A stretch of DNA of 64,000 nucleotides from Oligoflexia bacterium (lineage in GTDB: Bacteria; Bdellovibrionota; UBA1018), in NCBI GenBank assembly GCA_014378465.1, contig JACMNQ010000082.1, forward strand, positions 1 to 64,000. Direction: 5' to 3'. The translations under genes and the position numbers were made by a program. Shown one piece after another: positions 8,911 through 17,294 of this stretch (position 1 is the first letter of the stretch; each line of letters begins with the position of its first letter). The notes beneath the pieces were generated by a model, which searched no databases, had not been told where the DNA came from, and saw only the letters and a list, made by a program, of their open reading frames with translations.

Positions 8911-9759
8911 ATGTCTTTGAATTACTTCTTCGTGCACGGCGGCCCAGGACTGAACAGCTCTCCCGAAAAATCGCTCCTCGCTCCCCAGTTCAAGGCTGCG
9001 GGACTTTCATTGAGTTTCTGGGATGAACCCTCTCGAAGTCGAGGCACCCATGAGGTCTTTGAAGGCACGTCCACGGGTCCTGCGAAGTGCGCCTCACCCT
9101 ACCGGGCGTGGGTCCTTTCTCTCGAAAGAGCACTCCTGACGGAGGCTTCGAAAATTCGAGGAAAAATCCACGTCATTTCGCATTCGTTTTCCGCATTGCC
9201 TACCCTCGAAATCGTCAGGCGAAATCCCGATGTCTTCGCATCCCTCACCTTTCTGGCTCCCGCTTCGAGTCTTCTGGATACCTACAAAAATCTCCTGCGA
9301 GTGGCCGCTCGCGATTTCCAGCTGGCCGCTCCCGAAAAATCCGCTCTGCTTGAAAACCTCATTCGAGATACCCGCGCAGTCATGGACGACGCGCTCAAGC
9401 GGGGCCTGGAGCTGGCCTTTCAGGACCCAGCGCTTCTGCCCCAGTATTTCGCTGATCAAACTCGTTTCTCAGAGGCGATGACCGCCTTTCAAGCCCCGGG
9501 CGCCGCGCCTGATTTTGAGTCCCTCTTTTCCGTGCTGGCAGACTTTAAGAACCATGAGACTGAAAATCTGCTGGACTCCCCACTTCCGATACGCACTCGG
9601 GTCCTCTTCGGTGAACTCGATCCTCTCTGCCCCAGTTCAACGGAGCTGGGTCGCTTTCAGAAATGCTTCACGCACCTGACTCATCACATTCTTGCCGGCG
9701 CTTCTCATTACCTGCATCTCGATCAGACTGAAAATTTCATCGCTTTGTTGAAAACCTGA
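8911..9759 (+). CDS. Alpha/beta-fold hydrolase
   Basis: 282 residues without an export signal. It opens with FVHGGPG (residues 7-13), the oxyanion-hole motif of proline-iminopeptidase-like hydrolases. The nucleophile elbow is SHSFS with Ser92. GELDPLCP supplies the likely catalytic Asp and GASHYLHLDQ the His near residue 268. The first elbow residue is Ser instead of the usual Gly. Peptidase, esterase and lactonase are all possible. Confidence 0.82.
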   Translation: MSLNYFFVHGGPGLNSSPEKSLLAPQFKAAGLSLSFWDEPSRSRGTHEVFEGTSTGPAKCASPYRAWVLSLERALLTEASKIRGKIHVISHSFSALPTLEIVRRNPDVFASLTFLAPASSLLDTYKNLLRVAARDFQLAAPEKSALLENLIRDTRAVMDDALKRGLELAFQDPALLPQYFADQTRFSEAMTAFQAPGAAPDFESLFSVLADFKNHETENLLDSPLPIRTRVLFGELDPLCPSSTELGRFQKCFTHLTHHILAGASHYLHLDQTENFIALLKT

Positions 9760-9813
9760 CATCCCCGTTCTTAAGGCACCTGAAGCTCACGCGCGGGCCC
9801 ATGTGAACTTATC

Positions 9814-9842
9814 TTGACGCAACAAGTCATAAATAGTACATT
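9814..9842 (+). promoter_or_regulatory. Sigma70-type promoter of the synthase/dehydrogenase operon
   Basis: TTGACG (9814-9819) and TACATT (9837-9842) are 17 bases apart. They lie in a locally A+T-rich stretch 54 bases before the ATG at 9896. This is one of the better promoter matches in the window. Confidence 0.55.
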
Positions 9843-9895
9843 AGGAATAGAACACTTATTTCTCAGCGGTACGTCATGTGGAGAGGAAGAAGTCT

Positions 9896-10654
9896 ATGGT
9901 TGAATTTTCGCGCCTGCGATTCGTGATCCTGGATTGCCCCTATCTCCTGTCTCAAGACTCACAAGCTCGTGACCTCTTCTCCAGGATGGTGCGTTTGAAG
10001 TATGAAGGGTACTCGGCGCACTACGGTACCGGTTCCCTCCCTCTTGATACGACCGACTTCATCGGGACTCATCACTTGATCTGCGAAGAAAGAGAGGGAG
10101 AGCTTCACCCAGTCCTGGGCTACAAGACCGTTTCCCTGGAGCGATGCCAGCTTTTCAACAATCCGTTTCCAGCGCTGAGTCTCGCAATCACTTCCAAAGC
10201 GACTTCGCACGCTGCAAAAGTGACTGAGATCATTCTGGCATCTGAGGCCAAAAATCGCGGACTTTTCTATGGGGGTGGATGGACGATGGCGCCTCATGCT
10301 CAGGCCGATCGGGAATCGGCCAAGGATCTCAAAGATCGGATGGCAGCCATGCTGACGACTTATCACCTACGAGAAGCCCAGGGAGAAGAGCTGTGCCTGG
10401 GCGTGCTTCGGTTCAAGACCGAACGCTACTTTTCAAAAATCGGTTATGAACCGCTTCGGGACGCCGAGGGCGAAATTCTGCCCACCTTTCACCTGCGCTC
10501 CCTCCTGGGCGAAGAAGTTCAGATGCTTCATTGCAGAAACTTCAGCCTGGAGGCTCGGCAACTGGCAAAAAATCACGAAATTCTCTGGAATCAGAGATTG
10601 CAACTTGCCCCTGCTCAGCTGAACTCCTTCACTCAAACCAGGAAAGTGGCTTGA
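9896..10654 (+). CDS. GNAT-fold FeeM/LuxI-like acyl synthase (putative N-acyl amino acid or autoinducer synthase)
   Basis: 252 residues from the ATG at 9896, which has a GAGAGGAAG ribosome-binding stretch 8 bases upstream; an in-frame GTG at 9878 is less likely. The layout resembles LuxI/FeeM proteins: an aromatic and basic helix (RLKYEGYSAHYG), an acidic pair (LDTTDF), a beta-strand with THHLICEE, and PVLGYKTVSLERC where these enzymes have G-x-RL. A central TEI strand follows, and RYFSKIGYEPL matches the GNAT 'yxklGFe' end motif. Such enzymes join an acyl group from acyl-ACP or acyl-CoA to an amine. Substrate and product are unknown, and identity to known synthases appears low. The next gene, an acyl-CoA dehydrogenase, begins one base after its stop. 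Confidence 0.55.
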   Translation: MVEFSRLRFVILDCPYLLSQDSQARDLFSRMVRLKYEGYSAHYGTGSLPLDTTDFIGTHHLICEEREGELHPVLGYKTVSLERCQLFNNPFPALSLAITSKATSHAAKVTEIILASEAKNRGLFYGGGWTMAPHAQADRESAKDLKDRMAAMLTTYHLREAQGEELCLGVLRFKTERYFSKIGYEPLRDAEGEILPTFHLRSLLGEEVQMLHCRNFSLEARQLAKNHEILWNQRLQLAPAQLNSFTQTRKVA

Positions 10655-10655
10655 T

Positions 10656-11882
10656 ATGACTTCAACACTCCTTTCGTCCATCAGCTCCCCTGATCTCAAA
10701 TCTCTCCGGACTTTCGTCCGGGCAAAGATCATTCCCGCATCCAGGGAACATGACGAGCAGGAAACCTTTCCACTGGAAATATTTCGGATGCTCCACGCTC
10801 AAGGATGGCTGCAGGCCTTTCTCCCCCAGGAGTTTGGCGGAACGCAGGCGACGACCGCCGACATGATCGAGATCATGAGGGAGATCGCGTACGGCTCACC
10901 CGGAATCACCACTTCGATCGCGGCCAATCTCCTCGCTTACGTCCCCATCATTGGGCATGCCCTGCCGGAAATTCGGGAATCAGTCTGCCGAGATTTCCTG
11001 GAACGCTTCTCACTTTCCAGCTTCTGCTTCACTGAACCCGACCACGGGAGCGACGTGCTCCGGATTCATACCACTGCGACACGAACTGAGGACGGCTATG
11101 TGCTCAATGGCAAAAAGTGTTTCGTGACCAACGGCAACTTTGCAGAACGCTTTGTCGTGGTTGCTCGGCTGGTACCGCGCTCAGGCATCGAACTTCACCC
11201 TCGCGAAGCTTTTGCACTATTTCTCGTCTCTGGTGATTCTGCCGGCGTCGCACGTGGGGCCCCCTACCGCAAACTGGGCCACCGCGACTCCAATACCACC
11301 GACATCTTCCTTGACCAGGTCAAAGTACCGCTCAATCACCTCATCGGCAATGAAGGAGAGGGACTGAAAATCGCGTTCGAATCAATTCAAAGGAGCCGGA
11401 CCCTGCTTTCAGCCTCGGCAGTCGGGTTGGCACTGCGGGCCTATGATCTGAGCTGTGATTATGTGAACAGTCGAAGTCTTTATGACAAACTCCTGATGGA
11501 GCAACCCGCCATCCGAAATGCACTCGTCCAGATGCGGACGGACATCGAAGCATCGTGGCAACTCACGAAGGTGGCCGCGGCAAATTGGGATTCAGGCGAT
11601 CGGTCGTTTGCCCCCTCGAGCATGGCAAAACTTTACTGCGGTCAGATGGCAGTGCGAGTGAGCGGACAAGCCCTCGAACTTTTCGGAGGCTGGGGCTACA
11701 CAAGCGAGTTTGCGATCGAGAAGGTCTGCCGCGACGCCAAACTCTATGATCTCGCCGAAGGCCCGACTTTCGTTCAGCAAACCATCCTGGCTCGGGAGCT
11801 TCTCAAGGACTACGACAAAGCCGCACACGCGAAAAAGCCCGACATCAGAACGGCTCCGGTTTCGAGTCGCAAGGCAGCCTGA
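10656..11882 (+). CDS. Acyl-CoA dehydrogenase family protein
   Basis: 408 residues with the full fold: an N-terminal helical domain, FCFTEPDHGSD (about 124-134) and FVTNG (about 164-168) for flavin and substrate contacts, and a C-terminal helical domain with ELFGGWGYTSEF. Glu in LYDLAEGPTFVQQ (near 371) sits at the usual catalytic base position. The enzyme should use FAD to introduce an alpha-beta double bond into an acyl thioester. Because it is coupled to the GNAT synthase, it may prepare the acyl donor or modify the product; that is inference. A role in ordinary fatty acid breakdown is less likely because no other beta-oxidation gene is nearby. Confidence 0.9.
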   Translation: MTSTLLSSISSPDLKSLRTFVRAKIIPASREHDEQETFPLEIFRMLHAQGWLQAFLPQEFGGTQATTADMIEIMREIAYGSPGITTSIAANLLAYVPIIGHALPEIRESVCRDFLERFSLSSFCFTEPDHGSDVLRIHTTATRTEDGYVLNGKKCFVTNGNFAERFVVVARLVPRSGIELHPREAFALFLVSGDSAGVARGAPYRKLGHRDSNTTDIFLDQVKVPLNHLIGNEGEGLKIAFESIQRSRTLLSASAVGLALRAYDLSCDYVNSRSLYDKLLMEQPAIRNALVQMRTDIEASWQLTKVAAANWDSGDRSFAPSSMAKLYCGQMAVRVSGQALELFGGWGYTSEFAIEKVCRDAKLYDLAEGPTFVQQTILARELLKDYDKAAHAKKPDIRTAPVSSRKAA

Positions 11883-11885
11883 CCC

Positions 11886-12848
11886 TCAGGCAGAAGCGAG
11901 ATGCGGTCCTGGTCTGGAAAGACCCGCCCGCCCCTGAAAATCGAAGTGAAATCTGCACACGCCTGCACCGGAATGAACACAGTCGGTCTCAGTCACTTTG
12001 CTGAAAGGGAGTCCGAGGTACCCACTGAGCGATTGGAAGGAGCCGACCTTGGCTGAGCAGACGTGCGTGCTTCCGATGACCTTCTGCATGAGTTCATCCT
12101 GCACTTCCGTACTGGGCCTTGCGGTGACCACACAGTGGTGATCTGAAATTTCCACCAGCTGATAGATGCAGTTCTTGTCAAAATAAGGTGAAATCAGTTC
12201 CGTGAAAACGTGCTCGTGCAACATGCGAGAAGTTCCATAGCTCCTCAGGAGACGTCCGAGCGGAGTCTTTCGATTCGCCACGAAAGAATGCTCACCCATG
12301 GACTTCATAACATCCGTGGAGCAGCCACTTTTCGAAAGGTACTCGCAAAGCTCAGTGACGAAGTTGATGTTGATGGATTGATCCGGGTCCTTGAACAAGG
12401 CTTCACTCATCTGAAAATGACGGAGAATCCGACTGCGAGTACGCCAGCCATGGTTCAGTTCCACATAATCCAGAAGATGAATCGAAGTGCGTCTGCGGCT
12501 GAATGCACCGACTGAAAACCTTGCAGGAAGCGGGTCATGATCACCTTTCTCCCGAGCTGACAATGCGGCATAATCAACATCGCCCCTCATCACCGACTCA
12601 AACGAAAGACCGAAGCGAGCCGCCACTGACTCTACGGTGCGGGCCGCGAGTGGGACTCTTTCAATCAGAAGGCGCAAATACTGTTTCTCAGTCAGGCCAA
12701 GAACCTGAAGCCAGTCGTCGCCGGCAAGCTCCGCTGCCCGGCGAATTCGTTCGAGCGTATCTTCGACAGGCTGAGGAAATCTCGCGGACTTCAGCTGGCC
12801 ATGCGGTTCAGGCGGTAAGTGCACTTCGGAGCTCCTCGGTAATGACAT
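11886..12848 (-). CDS. Regulator-like protein: helix-turn-helix plus V4R-like C-terminal domain (paralogue 1)
   Basis: 320 residues. Residues 30-95 look like an XRE-type helix-turn-helix ending in MRGDVDY. A middle block follows (SRRRTSIHLLDYVELNHGW...RHFQMSEALF), shared with the gene at 13720-14745 and the fragment at 15855-16043. The C-terminal domain ends in ETDCVHSGAGVCRF (about 289-303), like the Cys-x-His...Gly...Cys end of V4R (4-vinyl reductase) domains, which bind small molecules or metals in several bacterial regulators. The start overlaps the preceding gene by 58 bases, so the true start may be later. The gene runs towards the acyl-CoA dehydrogenase. Function as a ligand-responsive regulator is inference. 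Confidence 0.55.
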   Translation of the reverse strand: MSLPRSSEVHLPPEPHGQLKSARFPQPVEDTLERIRRAAELAGDDWLQVLGLTEKQYLRLLIERVPLAARTVESVAARFGLSFESVMRGDVDYAALSAREKGDHDPLPARFSVGAFSRRRTSIHLLDYVELNHGWRTRSRILRHFQMSEALFKDPDQSININFVTELCEYLSKSGCSTDVMKSMGEHSFVANRKTPLGRLLRSYGTSRMLHEHVFTELISPYFDKNCIYQLVEISDHHCVVTARPSTEVQDELMQKVIGSTHVCSAKVGSFQSLSGYLGLPFSKVTETDCVHSGAGVCRFHFDFQGRAGLSRPGPHLASA

Positions 12849-13684
12849 TCAAGTTCTTCAAGTTGTGCGGCATGGGTGGGGCGAACGGAAAGACCCACGA
12901 ACTTTTCAAAATAGCTCTTCTTGTAGCGGCAGAGAAAATCGCCGAGAGTCGAATCGTCCCGGTAGTTGAACTGCGCAAGGTGGGCCTCCGGACGGACGGA
13001 AAAATCAAAGGACCGGGAATCACCGGCCTCGATCACATAATCAAAATTGCACTCATACCCTCTGGCTCCTGAAAGAACTTCAAACAGCAGACTGGAGTCG
13101 TCACGAGCGTCAGAGTAAAGCTGATGAAATTTTCCCTGAGTGCGAGACCGAGTCGCAAGGCTCGTGAGGGCATCGAGACTCTCCGGAGTGAGGTACTGCT
13201 GCTGGATCAGAAGTCGACTGAGATCCATGCAGAACCGGAGATTGACCTGCTGATCCAGATCCACGAAGAAGTCCGGATCAAAAGCCTTGGAAACCAGGTA
13301 CTTTTCAAATTCTTTTGGTCCGAGGTGGAGCTCTGCAAATTCGAGAAAAGGAGCCATGGCTTTGATTTTTGAGCCACGGGCTTCACGGTACTCCTGCGGT
13401 ATGTTGAAATTCAGACCGTAGGTATCATGGTCCAGAGTCGCCATGCCGCCCCGTTCGATCTGTCCCACGAGCAGACTGTCCGTGGAAATGCAGGTCAACT
13501 CACAGAAGTGATACCAATCCGTGGCGGTAGGAGCTGCAACTGCAGTCTCCAGGTCCGAAACATAGGATACCGTCAGACCCAGCTCCCGGGCGACATCTCG
13601 TTTCGACAGCCCCAGACCCTTGCGCGCCGATCTCAAGACTTTCGCTGCTTTGAGGTCTGAAAGGGTTGTGCCGTTCGAATTCAT
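12791..13684 (-). CDS. XRE-type regulator with diverged V4R-like C-terminal domain (paralogue 2)
   Basis: 297 residues from the ATG at 13684, which has AGGA at a usable distance; an in-frame ATG at 13696 has none. The clearest helix-turn-helix of the three: RSARKGLGLSKRDVARELGL then SYVSDLET (about residues 19-48). The middle part aligns loosely with the other two paralogues. The C terminus reads ELECHYRGAPKCTYRL, keeping both cysteines and the glycine but in a shortened form. Its stop lies inside the start of paralogue 1, so the pair is translationally linked. Role proposed: DNA-binding regulator with a ligand-sensing tail. Confidence 0.6.
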   Translation of the reverse strand: MNSNGTTLSDLKAAKVLRSARKGLGLSKRDVARELGLTVSYVSDLETAVAAPTATDWYHFCELTCISTDSLLVGQIERGGMATLDHDTYGLNFNIPQEYREARGSKIKAMAPFLEFAELHLGPKEFEKYLVSKAFDPDFFVDLDQQVNLRFCMDLSRLLIQQQYLTPESLDALTSLATRSRTQGKFHQLYSDARDDSSLLFEVLSGARGYECNFDYVIEAGDSRSFDFSVRPEAHLAQFNYRDDSTLGDFLCRYKKSYFEKFVGLSVRPTHAAQLEELECHYRGAPKCTYRLNRMAS

Positions 13685-13719
13685 CACTGTTCTCATCCTA
13701 CCGAAGTTAACGCGTCACC

Positions 13720-14745
13720 TTACTCTTCTGTACCTGAGCGCAGCAGTAAAGTAAAGTTCCCAGAATTCGGTTTGGAATCAGAATGACCGGGATTTGAAGT
13801 ACTTGCCGAACGTTTTACCGAGCGTGATCGGGGTTCTGCGCCACCGGCCCCTGAACCGAAATGGAGAGTATAGTCGCAGGAAGCCCCGCCGTGAGCGATG
13901 CAGTTCGTCTCCTCAACTCTCGCAGACGGGAAACCTGCGAACCAGGGAAAGGCGGAAAGAGCGCCCATCCGGATTGAACAGAGAACCTGACTTTTCAGGA
14001 CTTCTTCTCCCACTGCATCGATCGCATCTGGCCGTGGACGACACTTGATCTGACAGCTGGATGGACCCAGTTCCGAGAGACTCCAGTCAAAGTTCTTCTC
14101 GAAATGAAGACCAATCACTTCCGTGACCATCTTTTCGAACAGTTCGCGCGGACTCCCGAGCGTTCGCAGCCCTGCCACGAACGGAGCTTTGCGATGAGTC
14201 CACATCACATGCCTCCCCATGCTGGAGAGAAGCTGCGAATCGCGGGACTGCCGGAAGATATGATGGCCCACATCTGACACAAACTTCACACTGATCATTT
14301 CCTGTGGGGCAGCCAAGGCCTTCTCAGTCATCTGAAATCGCTGAAGCGTGAGCGCTCGTTTTTGCCAGCCGAACTGCTGCTCAATGAAATCAAGAACCCC
14401 CAGGGCGACGCTTCGTCGACTGAGCGCGCCTTGAAGGTAACGCTCAGGAATCGCTGAAGAGACTCCCTGGTGCTGAAGCACCAGCGCATGATAGTCAATC
14501 TGACCCGTGAAGAGCTCGTCGAATCCGATGTTGAGGCGTTTGGCCAGTTGGACGGCCCCTGAGGCAGGAGGACTGAGATTGCATTTCCGGAGATGAAAAA
14601 GTTGGGAGGAGTGAAGTGCCAACACTTCACAGACCTCCGAATCAGGCATTCCGAGAACCAGCTGAATCCTGTGAATCACTTTCCAAAAATGCTCGTTCAG
14701 TTCAGTTTCGTGCAATTCGGCTCCCTGCGTGAACTCATACATCAA
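13720..14745 (-). CDS. Regulator-like protein: helix-turn-helix plus V4R-like C-terminal domain (paralogue 3)
   Basis: 341 residues. N-terminal helices (about 20-85) resemble an XRE-type domain ending in FTGQIDYHAL. The shared middle block follows: ALSRRSVALGVLDFIEQQFGW and LQRFQMTEKAL. The V4R-like end is EETNCIAHGGASCDYTLHF (about 271-289). A further 50 residues, rich in Ser, Arg and Gly, form a low-complexity tail that the other copies lack. It is upstream of paralogue 2 with a 35-base gap, so the three likely form one transcript. Target genes and ligand are unknown. Confidence 0.58.
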   Translation of the reverse strand: MMYEFTQGAELHETELNEHFWKVIHRIQLVLGMPDSEVCEVLALHSSQLFHLRKCNLSPPASGAVQLAKRLNIGFDELFTGQIDYHALVLQHQGVSSAIPERYLQGALSRRSVALGVLDFIEQQFGWQKRALTLQRFQMTEKALAAPQEMISVKFVSDVGHHIFRQSRDSQLLSSMGRHVMWTHRKAPFVAGLRTLGSPRELFEKMVTEVIGLHFEKNFDWSLSELGPSSCQIKCRPRPDAIDAVGEEVLKSQVLCSIRMGALSAFPWFAGFPSARVEETNCIAHGGASCDYTLHFGSGAGGAEPRSRSVKRSASTSNPGHSDSKPNSGNFTLLLRSGTEE

Positions 14746-14957
14746 CTTTGGTCATCCGCTAGACAAATGCAGACATTTCTCGCTCATACGCGGGTTCGTC
14801 AGGGTCAAAAGCTCCCACCTCGCGAAGGCGAATATCAACTATTTCAGTTGACGACCTCGTTCGACGGCTGATAACCGCTCAAAAAGTCCCGCACGCGGTG
14901 ATCAATCCCCCCCTCCAAGCTGGACTCGAGGTCTGACATGCCGCCTGAGCGAACAGC

Positions 14958-15728
14958 TTGCCGAAACTCTCGCATCAAACGATGGACTATCTGGTCAAAG
15001 ACGCCGTGGCCGCACTTGAAGTGATCGATTTGCGCTTTCCGGGCAGAAAGCTCGGCCTGATTGGCCACAGCGAAGGTGCCCTGGTCTCACTTCGAGTCGC
15101 GGCCCTCCGATCGGGCACTGCTCCTCTGGACGCGCTCTTTCTCCTGGCTCCGCCAACTCAGGACTTTGACGAGGTCCTGAAGTACCAGTTTCACGACTAT
15201 CCACTACGATTTTTGCGCGAAAAATATGATCAGAACCGCGACGGACTTCTGTCCGGCGACGAAACATCCGCTCTGAACGAAACAGGCCTCCCTGCCTTGA
15301 GTATTCTCGGGGTAAACTGGAGGAGCCTGGATCAGGATCAGGACGGTGCACTCTCCCTCGAAACTGACCTCGTCCCTGCGTATGCGGCCGGCTTGCTCCA
15401 GATCAAGGAACTCGTGAACACCACGATGAAGCCCTGGTACGATTCCATCAAAGCCCTGCCCGACTTTCCTGAGTTGGCTCAGGCCGTGAAGAATACGCCC
15501 GTCCATGATTATCAGGGCTTGAAAGATCCTCAGGTCGACGGCGCGCTGGCACCTGCCGCTTCCAATAATTTTCGTAATCTGAAGGCACTTCGCCTTTTTC
15601 CGGAATACGGTCACGGCTTCGCTCCCCTCGAAGGAGTGCACGGAGAAGTGAAGACGAGCGGCCGATTTCAAGACACCGTTCTGAAACAACTTGTTCAGGA
15701 TCTCGCCGACTCGTTCAGACCAGTCTGA
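14958..15728 (+). pseudogene. N-terminally truncated alpha/beta hydrolase with EF-hand-like loops
   Basis: The open frame begins at a TTG 12 bases after an in-frame stop (14946-14948). It encodes the nucleophile elbow GHSEG (36-40) only 36 residues from the start, so about 100 residues of hydrolase fold are missing. GHGF near 221 supplies the likely catalytic His. Between them sits an insert with a canonical EF-hand loop DQNRDGLLSGDE (91-102) and a second, weaker loop DQDQDGALSLET (125-136). No ribosome-binding site is evident. It is a 5'-deleted gene, or the head lies in another frame that I could not recognise. Confidence 0.6.
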
Positions 15729-15854
15729 GGTGCCGAGCTTTTTCAAGGGGATTTGAAAAAGTGAATTCGTAAGTGCATTCGGAGCTGCCATGATTGACGC
15801 AGGAATTTTTTTTGATCTGCGTGATCGCGAACCCGGTGTAAAGGGGAAAACTCT

Positions 15855-16043
15855 TCAGATATCCAAGGCAAACCTGCCGCTGATGGGAGCATCTGGATCC
15901 TTGAATATGGCTTCGGTCACCTGAAGCCGGCGAAGCATGAGCGCACGTTTTTGCGGGCCGAACCTGGCTTCAATCCCGAGGCAGTTCTGAATCAGGTCAA
16001 GCGTGTCCCGGAACCGGTGATCCTGAGAAGTTGGACGGGTCAT
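15855..16043 (-). pseudogene. Fragment of a fourth V4R-type regulator paralogue
   Basis: 62 codons. The stretch FRDTLDLIQNCLGIEARFG, then QKRALMLRRLQVTEAIFKDP, aligns with the shared middle block of paralogues 1 and 3 (for example LTLQRFQMTEKAL and RHFQMSEALFKDP). The helix-turn-helix and the Cys-rich end are missing. The frame starts with ATGA overlapping the stop of the DisA_N-like gene, so it may still be translated as a short peptide. Confidence 0.6.
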
Positions 16044-17278
16044 AGAAAATCGAGTCGATGCACATCTGACTGAGTCAGGTGGGGCGTCGTGAAAAACAGG
16101 CTCACCTGTCCGTCCGCACTGATTTTGAAGGCCGTCGCTCCATTTTTAGCCGCTGAATAGGCGGCGGCATCGCGCATTCCAAAAGCGTTCACAGCCGAGG
16201 AATGAGAAATGATCATGGAGCCGAGTTGCACCAGATTGCCCTGAAGATCGAGAATGAGGGCGCCATCGACTGAAGAGAGTTCCACGAGCTTTCGAACTTC
16301 CGGAATCGAATACTCCAGTCCATTGAAGGGCGAATGCGTGAAGATCGAATTCAGCGGCGAAGCTTCCGCACGTGCGATGCCCTTGACGACATAGGCGTTC
16401 AGGTTCTCCGCCCTGTCGAGCACGATCAGGCCTCCCTGCCTCTTCACACCCATGTCAAAGATGATCTGAAAAAGGCTGCAGGCGACGCAGGTCGGATCTT
16501 CGGGCGCTTTGTTCTCCCCGATCTGGCGACTGAGGATTTCAGCGATGGAAAGAATGATGCTGTCCCGGTCATAGATCGTCCAGGCCGCGCCTCGACGTTT
16601 GGACGCGAGCATCCCATCTTTCCCGGCGATCATGAAAGAGCCATTGGCCGTCATGTGAAAGACGATCGAATCCGGATTTTTCAGGGTGCTGATCACGGGA
16701 TGCAGCAGATCCGGATAGAAGCGATACCCTTGCACGTCCTTCACTTCAGGCTGTGATACGGACTCGAGCGCTTTGATCCCGAGCTTCTGGTCGACCCGAA
16801 AATAAGTGTAAGGCGTGCTGGCGAGCCAGTCGAACACCTTGAAATAGACTGGATCTGAAAGCGTCGCCGGCTGCTGAAGAGTCGGCCCGGGCTCCAGCAC
16901 GAGAGTTTTCGGAATGAGCTGGTTTTCGGTGGTTCGCAGGCTGAGGCGTCTGAAGTAATCCAGGACCAGGTTCCAGGAAGTGATCTGGGTTCTCGATTCA
17001 AGCCAGGCCACCGCGAACTTCTGCTGAACCCACTCTCGGCCGAGAATTTCAGGGATCGAAGTGCCCGTGAAGGGCCGGACTTCATCGCAGATGGAAACGG
17101 CACGCCTGAGGTAAGCTTCAAGCTCCGGGGACAGCGGGACCGTTGAATGAAAGCGCGACTTTTCGCCCGCGACTTCGAGGTCCACGGCCACCGTGCCCGA
17201 TCGCGCCTGATAAAGCTGCGGGAGCGTGTCGAAGATCAGTCGGTTGACGGAACCGGGATCAGCAGTGGCATCTTTCAT
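16040..17278 (-). CDS. Protein with diverged DisA_N (diadenylate cyclase-like) C-terminal domain
   Basis: 412 residues, no export signal. Residues 1-290 are of unrecognised type, with a CVAC pair near 265. The last 90 residues resemble a diadenylate cyclase (DisA_N) domain: SSVDGALILD with DGA at 338-340, then FGMRDAAAYSAAKNGATAF (366-384) where active enzymes have GTRHRAA, and KISADGQVSLF where they have VSEETGxIS. DGA is kept, but the RHR phosphate-binding signature is changed to M-R-D. It may bind a nucleotide without making c-di-AMP, or use another substrate. The gene starts 16 bases after the exported protein upstream. Confidence 0.55.
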   Translation of the reverse strand: MKDATADPGSVNRLIFDTLPQLYQARSGTVAVDLEVAGEKSRFHSTVPLSPELEAYLRRAVSICDEVRPFTGTSIPEILGREWVQQKFAVAWLESRTQITSWNLVLDYFRRLSLRTTENQLIPKTLVLEPGPTLQQPATLSDPVYFKVFDWLASTPYTYFRVDQKLGIKALESVSQPEVKDVQGYRFYPDLLHPVISTLKNPDSIVFHMTANGSFMIAGKDGMLASKRRGAAWTIYDRDSIILSIAEILSRQIGENKAPEDPTCVACSLFQIIFDMGVKRQGGLIVLDRAENLNAYVVKGIARAEASPLNSIFTHSPFNGLEYSIPEVRKLVELSSVDGALILDLQGNLVQLGSMIISHSSAVNAFGMRDAAAYSAAKNGATAFKISADGQVSLFFTTPHLTQSDVHRLDFL

Positions 17279-17294
17279 GACATTCGCACCGGCT

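Noticed and set aside
9896-10654. Naming the GNAT protein as a true LuxI homoserine lactone synthase
   Set aside because: The conserved LuxI Arg/Phe/Trp pattern and the E-x-S-R motif are not all present; only the general LuxI/FeeM layout is, so the call was kept broad.
16040-17278. Active diadenylate cyclase
   Set aside because: Key phosphate-binding residues are changed, so only 'DisA_N-like' is supported.
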